Assembly: GCA_013399855.1 (NCBI GenBank)
Contig: VXAY01003767.1
Span: 1,079,730 to 1,143,729, forward strand
DNA: 64,000 bases
Source: Oxyruncus cristatus
Taxonomy: Eukaryota > Chordata > Aves > Passeriformes > Cotingidae
Direction of reading: 5' to 3'
The position numbers were made by a program, and so were the translations under genes. The notes under the pieces are model-generated. The model had not been told where the DNA came from, did no database searches, and saw nothing but the letters and a program-made list of their open reading frames with translations. Of this stretch, positions 48,823-60,422 are shown in pieces. Each line of letters begins with the position of its first letter. The first letter of the stretch is position 1.

Positions 48823-51800
48823 ACTTAATATGATACAGGCAAGATACAATCCAGTGAGGAAGGCTTCAATGAATGTGTTGGAAAACTGAGGAATCTGACA
48901 TCCAAACACGTATCAAACATGTAAAATACAGGATTATTTGAAGGGTGTGTGATTCCAGTGCACAGTACAGATTCTGGGAAGCTTTGGAGAAGCTTTCAAA
49001 GTAAAAATGGCACAATGTGAGTGAAGGTAGCAGGATCTGGTGAATATTCACGGGCTTCAAGAGACACTACAGGCATGAAACAAATCAGAATGCGGACATT
49101 AGAGCCATGTCAATATAGTGGAGAAAGCAACAAGGGAAAAAGAAAAATAAGTGTTTACCATAGAGACAACTTGAGGGTCATAGAGTAGATAAATATTTCA
49201 GAAAACTTTGTTGGTATAAGTGGGAATATATGTAATGTGACTTTAACATAAGACTAGTGAAATACATGAACTGTGGAAGCAAGTTATCTACCCTTGAACT
49301 CTGCACCCCACAGCTATATGTTTTGTCTCTGTACAGAAATTGTTTCTCTTCTCCAGATTATGCAGGACTTTTTGTTCGGGTAAAGTGAGGCTCAGTTTCA
49401 AAATAGAAAGAAATTTGGATTGGTGCAGCATACAACCAGTTAAGCCTTCCTTTAAAACACTGACCTCTGGGAGGTGTCTAAGTAGTGTGCCAGTTGCAGT
49501 ATAAATCTCTTGGTTACAGATATGAATACAGTCTAACGATGCATATGATCTGAACAGAAATTTTCTTTTCTCCGTTCGTTTGGAGCTTGAAGAACCTTGA
49601 GACAGGTAATACAAACTGAACCAGAAAAAAGGATGAAAAATCAGTAGGAAGAAAGCAGTAAGACTTCCCCTGGGAAAGGTCAAGGTTCCTTGGTGCTCTG
49701 TATGACATCTGGAGTCAGCCAAGGCATATAAAAAGGGATGAGAGATGGAGAAAGAGTTATTGGTTATGCTGTTTTGCACGGACTGTTTCATCAGTTTGCC
49801 TTTGGCCATACAGCAGATGTGCAGTCTGAGCAGAAACTGTTAAAATATATCATGGAGATGACCCTATTGAACCTAATGGTCATCTCACTGCAGCGCCAGC
49901 TCTTGAGATTCCAACTCTGCAAGGTGAGAATAAGGCATAGCCCAGGAAAAGCAGTACTGCTGCCAGATGCAGTAACCAACTTCAGAGTACCACACAGATG
50001 GCACTTTGGAACAAGACAGACATGCTTACATGCTGCTGTGTCTTTGATGCTAGGTCTGGGAGGCCCAGGAACAGAGACCCAACTGAGTAGGATGAGATGC
50101 CATAGAGAGCAAAATAGTTCATGCTTTAGTGATTGTACAAACCACAAGTAATCAGATAAAAAAAAATCATCTATGAAGGATAGATAGAATTGTGCTCTCA
50201 AGGAAGTAAACATAAATTCTTTTATAGGCAAGGTGCCATAAAAAAAAAAATATAAAATTGAATAATCCTTGAGAAGCCAAACTTCAACTGTTCAATGAAT
50301 TCAGATTTGTAAAGAGTGAATGAAAACAGAAGACAACACTTTAATTCATATAACACTCAGGAAGTATCCAACAGCTCTTCTTTCTGTCCTTCTGGTCTCT
50401 AGAAATGTATGAATCAGACTATAATAATATAATAAATTCAAAGACCGGGGATAGGGAAAGGCTTTAATACACTGTATTAGTCCCTTTTCTGCTTTGCTTT
50501 TTCAACAATCATTTTGTGCAATGAAGCCTTGACCTGGTGGAAAGGTTCTACATGAAACACAAAGCACATAAATCACACAGTAACATATTTAGTAAAAGAA
50601 TTTACAAGAAAGACTTATTCATAAAGCTCTAATACGTTAATAGTGATGGTATATGATAGCATCTATTACTTTAAAAAGATGCTGAGCAATAACATTTATG
50701 TATGGCATAGTTTATTCTTCATTAGACTCTGCTTCTGCTATTCTCTTCATAGTAACTCGGTAACGTGCAATTTTAAACATGAGGGGTTTTTTTCAGAGAA
50801 TTTGATATGATGAATTTTAATTTACTATCTTTTCTTAACCTCCAGTGATCTAGTTACACGTAGAGTTGTCATATCTTTGTAGAAATAACCAAAATTAAAT
50901 ACGTTTTATAAAAAGTGTAATTATGAGCTGATTAATTAAATAAATCCTTAACAACAATAACCCTCATTTCAGCAGGTTCCCCACTTCAGCTACAGTGCTA
51001 TTGATTTAGAATACAGACCCTTACGCTTTTATCCATATATTGCCATGGAAGACTTAGAACTGTTAATGTCACAATTAGAGGAATACAAAAACGTCCTGAT
51101 AATTTGAAGAGAAATATTGTTGGAAAACTAACAACAGTGTGATGGCCAAGAATCATTAACAATCTGGTGCTTATTTTTGAGCAGGTGTACAATTTAATTA
51201 TCAAAGCCAATGGGTAATATTAATGCCAATTTCACAGAAGCAAAACACTGCTGAAGGTTCTGAGCCAACAAGCAAATAAATATCTCATTTCAGTCAGACA
51301 ATCTAGGATAATCAGGAGTAGTCAACAATGCTATGAAAAATACTGTAGGCAAGAAATGAAGATGATACTTCAATTCTTTGTGGTAAAAATAAGCAGTACT
51401 TGCCATACAGACACATTCCTGCCAGAGTATTTTGCACTTCATTAGCTCCTGAGACAAATCCAGATCTCATGCAGAATTACAAGGGGCAAGATCTAAATAG
51501 ATAAGATATGAGTAAGTACTACATGCTATTGTTTGGATTCTTTTCCATTTTTATGTCATTGTTATAAGTGACAAATTTCTAAAAGTTTTGACTAAGAATA
51601 ATATATCCAAGGGATATAAAAAAAGTGCCTAGAAGATGGAATTTCCTTAAGTTCTCAGAAAAAAATCCTTCTGGGTTTTGAAATAAATAACTGATGCTAA
51701 AAAGGAGAGGTAGAAAGATAAATGTTCTCAACACTCTATTCACTTTTTCCTGTTAAGCCCCCTGACTTGGGAACAAAAATCCAGGTTGACAGAAACACAG

Positions 51801-51889
51801 ACCCACCATCAGTGAAGGGAGAGTTGGTGTGTGAGCTATTACACAAGCATGACCCCTAAAAATTTATGAGCCTTGCCGTTATCTACCCA
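48823..51889. other. Non-coding DNA, nothing firmly identified
   Basis: About 49290-50150 has higher G+C than average and is open over long stretches in two minus-strand frames (173 and 146 codons) and one plus-strand frame (137 codons). Overlapping open frames on both strands with no family resemblance point to base composition rather than a gene. One exon-like stretch is discussed in the findings. Confidence 0.5.
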
Positions 51890-52106
51890 AGGGTGTTAAG
51901 GAAGCTGGCTGACGTAGTGGCGAGGCCACTCTCCATGATCTTTGAGAAGTCGTGCAGATCAGGGAGCATCCTAGAAGAACAGAAGAAGGCTTAAGTGTTT
52001 AAAGGAATATCCAGGAACTTATAGGCCCATCAATCTTACTTAATTCTGAGGACAGTTATGGAATGAATCCTCCAGGAGGCTTTCCCAAGTCAGATGAATG
52101 AGGTGA
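51890..52106 (+). repeat. CR1 LINE, N-terminal reverse transcriptase piece of an internally deleted copy
   Basis: Reads as the early reverse transcriptase region: 'R-K-L-A-D-V-V-A-R-P-L-S-M-I-F-E-K-S' at 51898-51951 and 'I-L-E-E-Q-K-K-A' at 51968-51991, then a block like 'L-L-E-A-F' near 52070-52085. It then jumps straight to a block that belongs far downstream in ORF2 (52107 on), so the catalytic core, including F-A-D-D, is missing. Confidence 0.85.
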
Positions 52107-52750
52107 TTCATAGAAAGGGACCTGGGAATCCTGGTGAACAACCTCAATAAGACTGAAAAGTGTGCTGCTGCATCAAAAAAAGACAACAGAATGCTGGGCT
52201 GCATCAACGAGGGCATCCCCTGCAGAAAAAAAGAAGTGATTATCGCACTCCACTCGGACTTGTCAGACCACACCTGGAATACAGTGCTCAGTTTTGGTCC
52301 CAGCTATAAAAAAAGGGTGTGGACAGGCTGGAAAGGGTCCAGAGAAGGGCCACAAAGATGATCAAAGGACTAAGAATCCTGTTATATGAGGAAAGGTTAA
52401 GAGAACTCAGTTTGTTCAGCCTTGGGAAAAGAAGGCTTAGGGTATACCTTATCATTGTGTTCCAGTATTTAAAGGGTGGATACAAAGATGGAGACTTCCT
52501 TGGAAAAGACAAGGGGTAATGAGTACAACTTAATCCTGGTGAGATTCCAATTGGACACAAGAGGAAAATTTTTCACAATAAGAATAATCACCCATTGGAA
52601 TAATCTCCCCAGGAAGGTGGTGGAAACCTTAACATTCGACCCTTCTAAGATTCAGCTGGTCATCTTGTATAGACCATGCTTTTGCCAAGAAAATTTGTAT
52701 CAGATGATCCTTGAGGTGCCTTCCAATCTTGTATCCTGTAATTCGATGAT
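52107..52750 (+). repeat. CR1 LINE, C-terminal and 3' part of the same deleted copy
   Basis: It starts at 'aaagggacctgggaatcctgg' (the 'E-R-D-L-G-V-L-V' block), continues through the 'C-I-N-E-G' and '[13 protein letters not shown]' (52328-52367) blocks and '[13 protein letters not shown]' (52398-52437), and ends in the 3' UTR near 'tgaggtgccttccaatc' without the usual 8-bp tail. The strand and order agree with 51890-52106 being the same insertion. Confidence 0.9.
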
Positions 52751-53884
52751 AAAAGTGTCTGTTAATCTTCAATGAGACAAAGTCAAGGTCTTTTGGGATC
52801 CTTGTATTTCTTGACAGTTGTAACCTCAATCACCTCATTTGAGAAATCACTTCTTGCAAAGGACACAGTAATATCCACCTAAACTCTTTAAAAAACTTGT
52901 TCTGTAATTAACCTCACAAGTTACTTAACTGCAATAATTCTTTCTTTGGTGGAGTGGTTTTAACTACTTGTCAGGCTTTTTGGTTCCCTGTATTTTGTGT
53001 GTGTGTATGTTAGAATGAAGTTTATCCAAAACATTTTTAATCTTGAATATGAAAAGCTTTGTGAGAGATTTCCTTTATATTTTTACATAACCTTAAATAA
53101 AAATCTGACTTTCTTCAAGGGTCTGTCATAAAAGGGTTTATGCCTAGGTTTAATCTTTGTTCCAGGAATGTTTTTCACAAATCACGTTAGTATTCACATT
53201 AGATTAAAAATTCAAGTTAGAAATTAGAAACTTTTCTGGGACCATAAGACATCACGAGGGGGTGTCAACAGCGGAAGTTAGTCAAGCAGCCTGCAGTATG
53301 TTGTTTTACGGGTTTTTTTAAGATCAATACAACAAATGCAAAAATCTTTTCCCATGATGGGATGCAAATATACTTCCACAACACCAGAAATGAAAGGAGC
53401 TGGGGGTTTGTTGTTTTTGATGTTACAAAAAAGGCCTAATAATAACACCAAAAAAAGCCTGCACCCCAGTTATTCCAAAATCATTTGGCTCCGAAGAAGG
53501 CAATCTCAACAATAATAACTTAATCAGAGAGTCTGGCAGTTTAATATATAAACACAGCTATTACAGTAGAAAAAAGAAAGAAAAACCAACAACCTAAAGC
53601 CCAGCCTTCTCACTCAGAAGACTGAGTGGTGTCACTCCTGGCAGTAATTATATGGTGCTCCACTACATACAGCACATAATTTTGTGCTTAGTTGATATTT
53701 GGGAATTACAAAAAAGCCAAGCCAGCTACCATAGTTTTGAGTCATACATTTTAATCAGTTTATTGCAAGAATTTGCAGCTCATATTAGTTTTAAACAACT
53801 ACATAGGCACTACATTCCAAGTCATCAAACTTTCTATTAAAACAAAAAGAAACTTTGCATATGTATAAGCTTTTTTTTTTTTTT

Positions 53885-53909
53885 NNNNNNNNNNNNNNNN
53901 NNNNNNNNN
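53885..53909. other. Assembly gap (25 N) between near-duplicate flanks
   Basis: The sequence before the gap ('aaactttgcatatgtataag' then T14) is nearly the same as the sequence after it ('aaaccttgcctatgtattag' then about 23 T). This suggests that the two contig ends overlap, or are two versions of one locus, rather than a true intervening gap. Confidence 0.95.
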
Positions 53910-54764
53910 AAAACCTTGCCTATGTATTAGTTTTTTTTTTTTTTTTTTTTTTTTTCAGTTCTCAAGGTTTGATTATGATCTCCATCATATGACAGATTAT
54001 CACTCTGGAGGTTATATAGTGGGAAATCACCAGGATTTAAGCAAATGCTAACTGAAAACTCAAAAGGCATAGCTGGTTTTGCAAGCCACATAAGTCTGCC
54101 TACTGCTCAGTATCTGAGAGTCTTTATTAAGCCAACAAAATATCACAGCCTAAGAGAGCTAAAAGTTGTCCATTCACACACAGTAGTGTGAAATATTATT
54201 AAATATTTCCTTTATGAAATATTCCCATGGCTTTTTTCCTCATTTTTTCCGAAGAGTTGCCTACATATTACACATGTGAATTTCTCAACACTGCTAGAAA
54301 AATCATTGCTGCATGCTGCCAAGATTTCCAGATACCTCTTCCATAAAAAAAACCCCCAACATCCCCTAAAAGAGAGTTGTAGATTAATTTCTCATTAGCG
54401 CTGTGAATGTTTAAGAAAGATCTTTAGCTTTTGAAACAGAATTAAAATTATGAGAAAGTTAATGTATGTTATAGATAGTTCTTCCTTTACAAATTAATTA
54501 CATTTTAACCTCATATTGTATCAAATTTCAGAACATATGACAAGTGTTACATGAAGATGTGCTGTCGAAGGTATCAGCTTAGGTATCAGTCACTAAGAAC
54601 ACAGTCTTCCATTCTTCTGAAAACTTTACATTTCATATACTGTCATTTTCAGCACAGTTCAGACAGATTATGGAGGCCATATTATATTTTGACTGCAAGT
54701 AAGTATGAATCATGAAGTTATGCAAGTATATTTTCCTTCATAACCTTATTTCCTACAGATGATA

Positions 54765-54838
54765 GGACAGAAAACCTCCAACTTGTTTTTCCGGACAGAA
54801 AACCTCCAACTTTTTTTCCAAACAGAAACTCTGAATCC
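54765..54838 (+). repeat. Short minisatellite, 27-28-bp unit
   Basis: Two adjacent units starting GGACAGAAAACCTCCAACTT (54765-54792 and 54793-54819), then a partial, diverged third unit (AACAGAAACTC...). Confidence 0.9.
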
Positions 54839-57800
54839 AAAAAGCTCAGGAGAAGAATTGATTCTTGCCTATGTGCTCATCAAAAGAAAGGAGGATGAAA
54901 AGAGTGCTGATAGATTTGATCATTTGCATTATTTGAAAGCATTTGACCTGTATAGCAAGTATTTTCATGTATAATCTATTTCTGTATCTCAAACGAATCT
55001 CCTCATCAGTATTTTTCAAAAGGTTAAAATGAAGGCAGTTGGAAGATGACCTGCTGTAAGAAAAGTGCAAAATCAAAAGGGACACAACTACTGAATCTTT
55101 CACTGAAGAAAGGCTACAGGCTGAAGTAGCATGAATTTCCTTTTTTTTTTTTTTCTCTTAGTAACAGCAATATCTCTCAAAGTCATGCCTCTAGTTAAAA
55201 TTGATAGTTAAATTGTAAACTACAACCAAACCTCTGATCAATGCTCTTCATGAAGTACCAGTATATGAAAAAGTCTCTGTTTATTTATTCAATTAATTTG
55301 CTGGTAAGGCACTCAACTGCAGTGGAGATAATTTAAAAATAAACATGCATTGTTTTGTGATTCAAAAATACGACCAATGGCTCTAGAAATGAGCACTTGT
55401 CTATATCCGAAATCTTATTACAATTACTATTTGCAAAATAAGAGATCTTCTGTAGTTGAATACTCACATGAAATATGATTTGACAGAGAGAAAATGTTAC
55501 CAGTGAACTGAGGCTGAAGAAATGCACTGAAGTAGAAGCTCAAATATTTGAGACTTTTTTCAGTTTTGTAGCTGCAATAGCAAATCACTAATCTGAGTAA
55601 AGCAAAGCAGGGACCCAACTCACCATTTCCTGATGGGGATTCTCATCACTGATCTATTCCAAGGTGACAAGAACACAGGAAATTTCACATTTCAGAATGC
55701 AATACATTTTTAAGGAACAGGTATTGTTTAAGAACATGGGTAGCTACTAATTGGATATAATTGACAGCAAAATTCTGGTGAAAAACTTCTTTCCAGATAT
55801 GTTTGTAGAGACATAAATCTTATTTAACTAATGATGTGGGGCTGATTGGCAGGCATATAGTATATAACAATAGATTATGTTTAGTTTGATTCTGTCTGAG
55901 GCTGCTGTTAAAAGATTATATTGATTATCATCATTATTTATCTGAAATGCTGTATTTCATCATATTTAGTTCTGGCCCTGGGAACCATTCATAACACCTT
56001 TTGAGTTCTGGTGTAAATTTCCATCCTTATCGCCACCCACCTTATCCCAACCCAACTGTCTTAGTTACAGTTTTTTGCGAAAGTCAAATTCTTGCTTTCT
56101 TTGCTTTCTGCAGTTTTAAGCTTCATTTTTTAATCTAATTTTGACATGAATAATTTCTAAGTACTTTTAGCTATGAACTATTATGGCAAAATGCAACATT
56201 GTGAAAAAAATGGTTGTTATAACTCCCGCTAGAAATTCAGTGTGAAAGTCCCTTCATCAGTTCTTGCTTCAATTGACACAGAAACCCACAGTTTTCAGAT
56301 TAGTGGTTGCTCTAATTAGAGAGGAGCAAGAGCAAGAGAAATAAAAAGAGGCACAAAGGAAAAGAAGGAAGGTTCCTCTCAACTAGAGAGATGACATGAT
56401 GTGAGAATGAAAGTGAATCTAGGACGCCTTTTCATTAAAAAAAAAAAAAATCAGAACCTAATAATAATAGTAGAAACCTAAAATACCATCTGAAAATGCC
56501 ATGGACACTATTTCTTTGTATTTTGCTCACCTTCTAATGAAGCAAGTGCTTCATTTTCATACTAGGAGACTATTTCTTAGCAACCTTTGCAGTGACACGA
56601 CTAACACTGTGGGATTTAATCTCATATTGATACGCAATGTAGCACCAAGCCTACTAATATGCCCAAATGTCAGTTTGGTATCTGTTTTTTCCCTTAATCA
56701 TTCTAGCAGCATGATCGGAAGGTACCAGAAAAAGGTTTTTCTTTCATAGTCTTTCAACTTTCTCCACTTTGCAAGTGTAAATATTCAATATGAATTATTT
56801 AGAGGACTGCCTAGTTATAAATAAGAAATGTCAAAGCAAAATAAGGTTATCGAGCCATAAATATGACAGTAGTGTTGAAATATCTAGCTGGATGTAAAAT
56901 TTGGGTATCAGGTCTTTCTCTAGAGAAGGTAAGGGCTGTTCTGAAAATGAATATTGAAACAACGTATCAAACAGTTCTAATCAGTTGATCACATATACCT
57001 TGAAGCACCATGTAATTCCAGCCTTCCTCTTTAGTGTGAGCTCTTGTTCATACAGGTCTACGCATAAGATAAACCCAGTTCTGACTAGACATGGGAAAAT
57101 ATTGACTGATAAAAATCTCCATTTTACTTTTATTTTACTATTTATTCCAGGTTCTCTCTCTCAGCAAAAATTTCCAACAGTCTATTTCTTGCCACTATTT
57201 TATGTTCAATGTAGCCACCCTTCGTGCTATGCATTGTTCCTTAAGTAAAGCAAAAATTCTGAATATTATGTCAGAGAAGTGAGTTGGTAGCAATGAGACC
57301 TTGATTAGTCCAATATCATGTCAATCTATTACATTTGCAGAGAAAAGATCTGTGTTCTCCAAAAATCTGTAGCTCCAGTTTTCTTCCAAATGACAAGTGG
57401 ATTTTGCAATTGTTGAGAAGCAAAGAACTCAGGAAATTAGATTGTTGGAGATTTGTGCTTTTGAATTCTCACTTCAAGGAGGATAGCCCCGCTTGAAATG
57501 TCCCCCTGATGAACTCATTGACTGTGTTTTAACAGCTGATATCTCCCCATTAACTTGTCTCTTTTCTCAGGCTGGTTCCTGAATAAAAGTGTTCTTTACC
57601 AGAATGCATATCCCTTCTGTGTAGGGTGAAAATGGGGGCCCATTTTTGTATTGTACATTTGCATTTAAATTGCTGCTATAGAATATGGGGCACACATTGC
57701 TATTTCATTTTTTTTTTCTTATTAAAAACTCATACTATCAATATTCGGTTATTGTGCTTCCTTCACTATTAGCACAGCAGTACAGCGAGTTAATTGGTCA

Positions 57801-58814
57801 TTTTAATAAAATGTGACTGTTCCCTAAAAGATAATTAAGCAGAAAATTGCAGCTTATCAGCAAAATACTAGCTTTTCTTCCTGAAAATTTATTTTAAAAA
57901 ATTGATTTGCCACTATAAAGATTATTAGATTACTTTAATTTTCTCATGCTTTTCCTTTATTTATGCTAAAATTGGACAACCATCATTTTCCCAATCTACA
58001 CTTTATGGTTTATTAAGAATTTTTAATAGAAATAACATTTTTACTCATCAGTTACATAAGCTTATTGAATACTGATGTGAACATGTGGCTTCAGCTTTAT
58101 GAAACCGAAAGAATGTAACTAAAATTAGCACTTCAGTGCATGTATTAGAGTAGGCATTTTTCATCTTTCTGGTTTCCCGAAAATAAACTTACACTAGATT
58201 GATCTTAACTTTTTCTGATGAATATTGTCAAGAATCAGGAAGGATCAGCACTTTAATAATGCATATTTAAATTCTGATGGAAATACTGCTGTTTTCCTTT
58301 CTCATCATTTATGTTTACACTGTTTTTATATGTGTATTTTTTAAAAGTAAAGTAGGAGAAGGAAAAAAAATGACAATGCATTAAGACTAAGCAGAAAGGT
58401 AACTGTAGCCATAAACATTTATCCATGATTTGTTTTACCATTAACCTTACACTTAGATTAAGAACTGAAGATTACCTAAGAATAGCTAATGTTGATTTTA
58501 CGTTTGTTTGAAGGTAGAAACCATTAACAAATAATAAAATGTACACTCCATTCTACAAAACCAACCCCTTCCCCCTATATGGTCATATATTGTCTATATT
58601 TCCTCTTCTATATTCAGAGTCTGTGGGTGGAGGCAACATAAGGAGTAAGGCAAAATATAAACCAGAGATAATAACTATATCAAGCACCTGCCCTTGTCTT
58701 CTGACTTTAAGTTCAGAAAATAAGAGAACATAATTTCAATAACATTCCTATTTTTTCTTTGTTTTTCATATTTTTTTTTCATTTTTTTATGTGTTCTACA
58801 TTTTTAACAAGGGC

Positions 58815-59273
58815 AATTAGAGAGCATCCAAAGGAGGGCAATGAAGGTAGTGAAGGGCCTTGAGGGGAAGCCATATGAGGATCAGCTAAGGTCACTTGGT
58901 CTGTTCAGCCTGGAAAAGAGGAGACTGAGGGGAGACCTCATTGCAGTGACAACTTCCTCGTGAGGGGAAGAGGAGGGGCAGGCACTGATCTCTTCTCTGT
59001 GGTGACCAGTGACAGAACCCAAGGGAATGGCCTGAAGTTGTGTGAGGGGAGGTTTAGGTTGGATATTAGGAAAAGGTTCTTCCCCCAGAGGGTGGCTGGG
59101 CGCTGGAACAGGCTCCCCAGTGAAGTGGTCACAGCCTGTCAGAGTTCAAGTAGCATTTGGATGATACCCTCAGGCACGTGGTGTGAATCTTGGGGATGGT
59201 CCTGGGCAGACCTAAGGGTTGGACTTGGTGATCCTTGTGAGTCCCTTCCAACTCAGCTTATTTTGTGCTTCTG
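58815..59273 (+). repeat. CR1 LINE, 3' end
   Basis: 5'-truncated CR1 running from the 'R-A-M/N-K-V-V-K-G-L' block ('gcaatgaaggtagtgaagggcct') through '[13 protein letters not shown]' (58897-58937), the 'T-Q-G-N-G-L-K-L-C-E-G-R-F-R-L-D-I-R-K' block (59017-59073) and the 3' UTR, ending 'caactcagcttattttgtgcttctg'. This is among the least degraded copies here, and the tail is of the 'aactcagcttattttgtg' subfamily type. Confidence 0.94.
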
Positions 59274-60000
59274 TCTACATCCACTTTTTGTCAAAATTTG
59301 GTACAAACAAAACACAAGAATATTTTGCTATAGAAAGCAGGCTGAGATAAAAAATGCAAAATGTTGCAAGTTCAAATGGATTTAGGAAGTGGTTATTTTG
59401 CCAAACAGGTTTGTGGTAAAAATATAAAGTCTTCCATCACAAATCTCATTACTAATTAGGTTACAGTGACAGAAGAAAACCTACAATACAGGAATTATAG
59501 GGTGCTCTTCCTTGCATATTTTTTTATAATATCAAGGGATTCAACAGCACTAAAACAAAATTTACTATTGTTTTGAAGATATTTAAAAGCTATGATGAAA
59601 TCAAATAATTTTAAATGGGTAAAAGGTGGCTCATTCCTCTCAGCCATATAAATGTCAAATGTGTCTATTGGTCACGTCCCAGGATTACCACATTTTCTCC
59701 AAGCATATATATGTGATTTTTGTAACAATATAAATGAGATGCACCATGTTAAACTCTCCTTATTTTCATTCTTTACTTGCTCAAGAGAAAAAATATGTTT
59801 ACCTAATCATTAATAGTCTAAATATAACCTTATAAACCTAACAAGAGGTTGTTGTGATGAAAAAAATGTACTAAATTTTACTGATAATGAAATTAATTCT
59901 AAGCTTACAGAAGGCTTCAGTTTATTGCCATCCAACTTCTGCACCACACTAATCTTATTATAAAATGCTAAAGCAGTAATGAAAACTAGTATTTCACAGC
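59274..60000. other. AT-rich non-coding DNA, nothing identified
   Basis: No features recognised between the two CR1 copies. Confidence 0.55.
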
Positions 60001-60422
60001 ATAGAATCATAGTCTTTGCAGATAAATAGATAATAATATATATAGAATCATAGAATGGTTTGGGTTGGAAGGAACCTTGAAGATCTCCTAGCTCCAGCCT
60101 CACTGCATTGGGCAGAGACACCTTCCACTAGACCTGGCTGATCAAAGCTTCATCCAGCCTGTACTTGAACACTGCCAGGGATGGGGCATCCACAGCTTCT
60201 CTGCGCAACCTGTTCCTGTGCCTCACCACCCTCACGGTAAAAGATTTCTTCCTAACATCTAATTTAAATCTCTGCTCTTCCAGTTTAAAGACATTTCACC
60301 TTGTCCTGTCACTACATGCCTTTTGTAAAACATCCATCTCCAGTTTTCCTGTAGGTCCTCTTTACATACTGGAAAGCTGCTATAAGGTCTCTGTGGAACC
60401 TAGTCTTTCCCAGGTTGAAGAT
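60001..60422 (-). repeat. CR1 LINE, 3' end, antisense, with an insert in its tail
   Basis: The minus strand reads as the CR1 C-terminus and 3' UTR, ending at 'tagaatcatagaatggtttgggttggaagg' (60042 on). A second tail unit, 'atagaatcatag', stands at 60001-60012, separated from the first by about 30 bases of unrelated sequence (60013-60041) that match 40153-40185. The copy is truncated on its 5' side near 60422, just before a T tract (60436-60451). Confidence 0.92.

Larger units (their letters stand above)
52751..58814. other. AT-rich non-coding DNA, nothing identified
   Basis: Apart from a small gap, homopolymers and a minisatellite, no gene or repeat was recognised. 57640-57880 has an evenly composed, motif-rich look (TAATTG, ATAATTAAGC) like some conserved non-coding elements, but this cannot be tested here. 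Confidence 0.5.

Noticed and set aside
49288..50231. Overlapping minus-strand frames of 173 and 146 codons and a plus-strand frame of 137
   Set aside because: Open on both strands in the same GC-richer block, with no family motifs. Better explained by base composition than by a gene.
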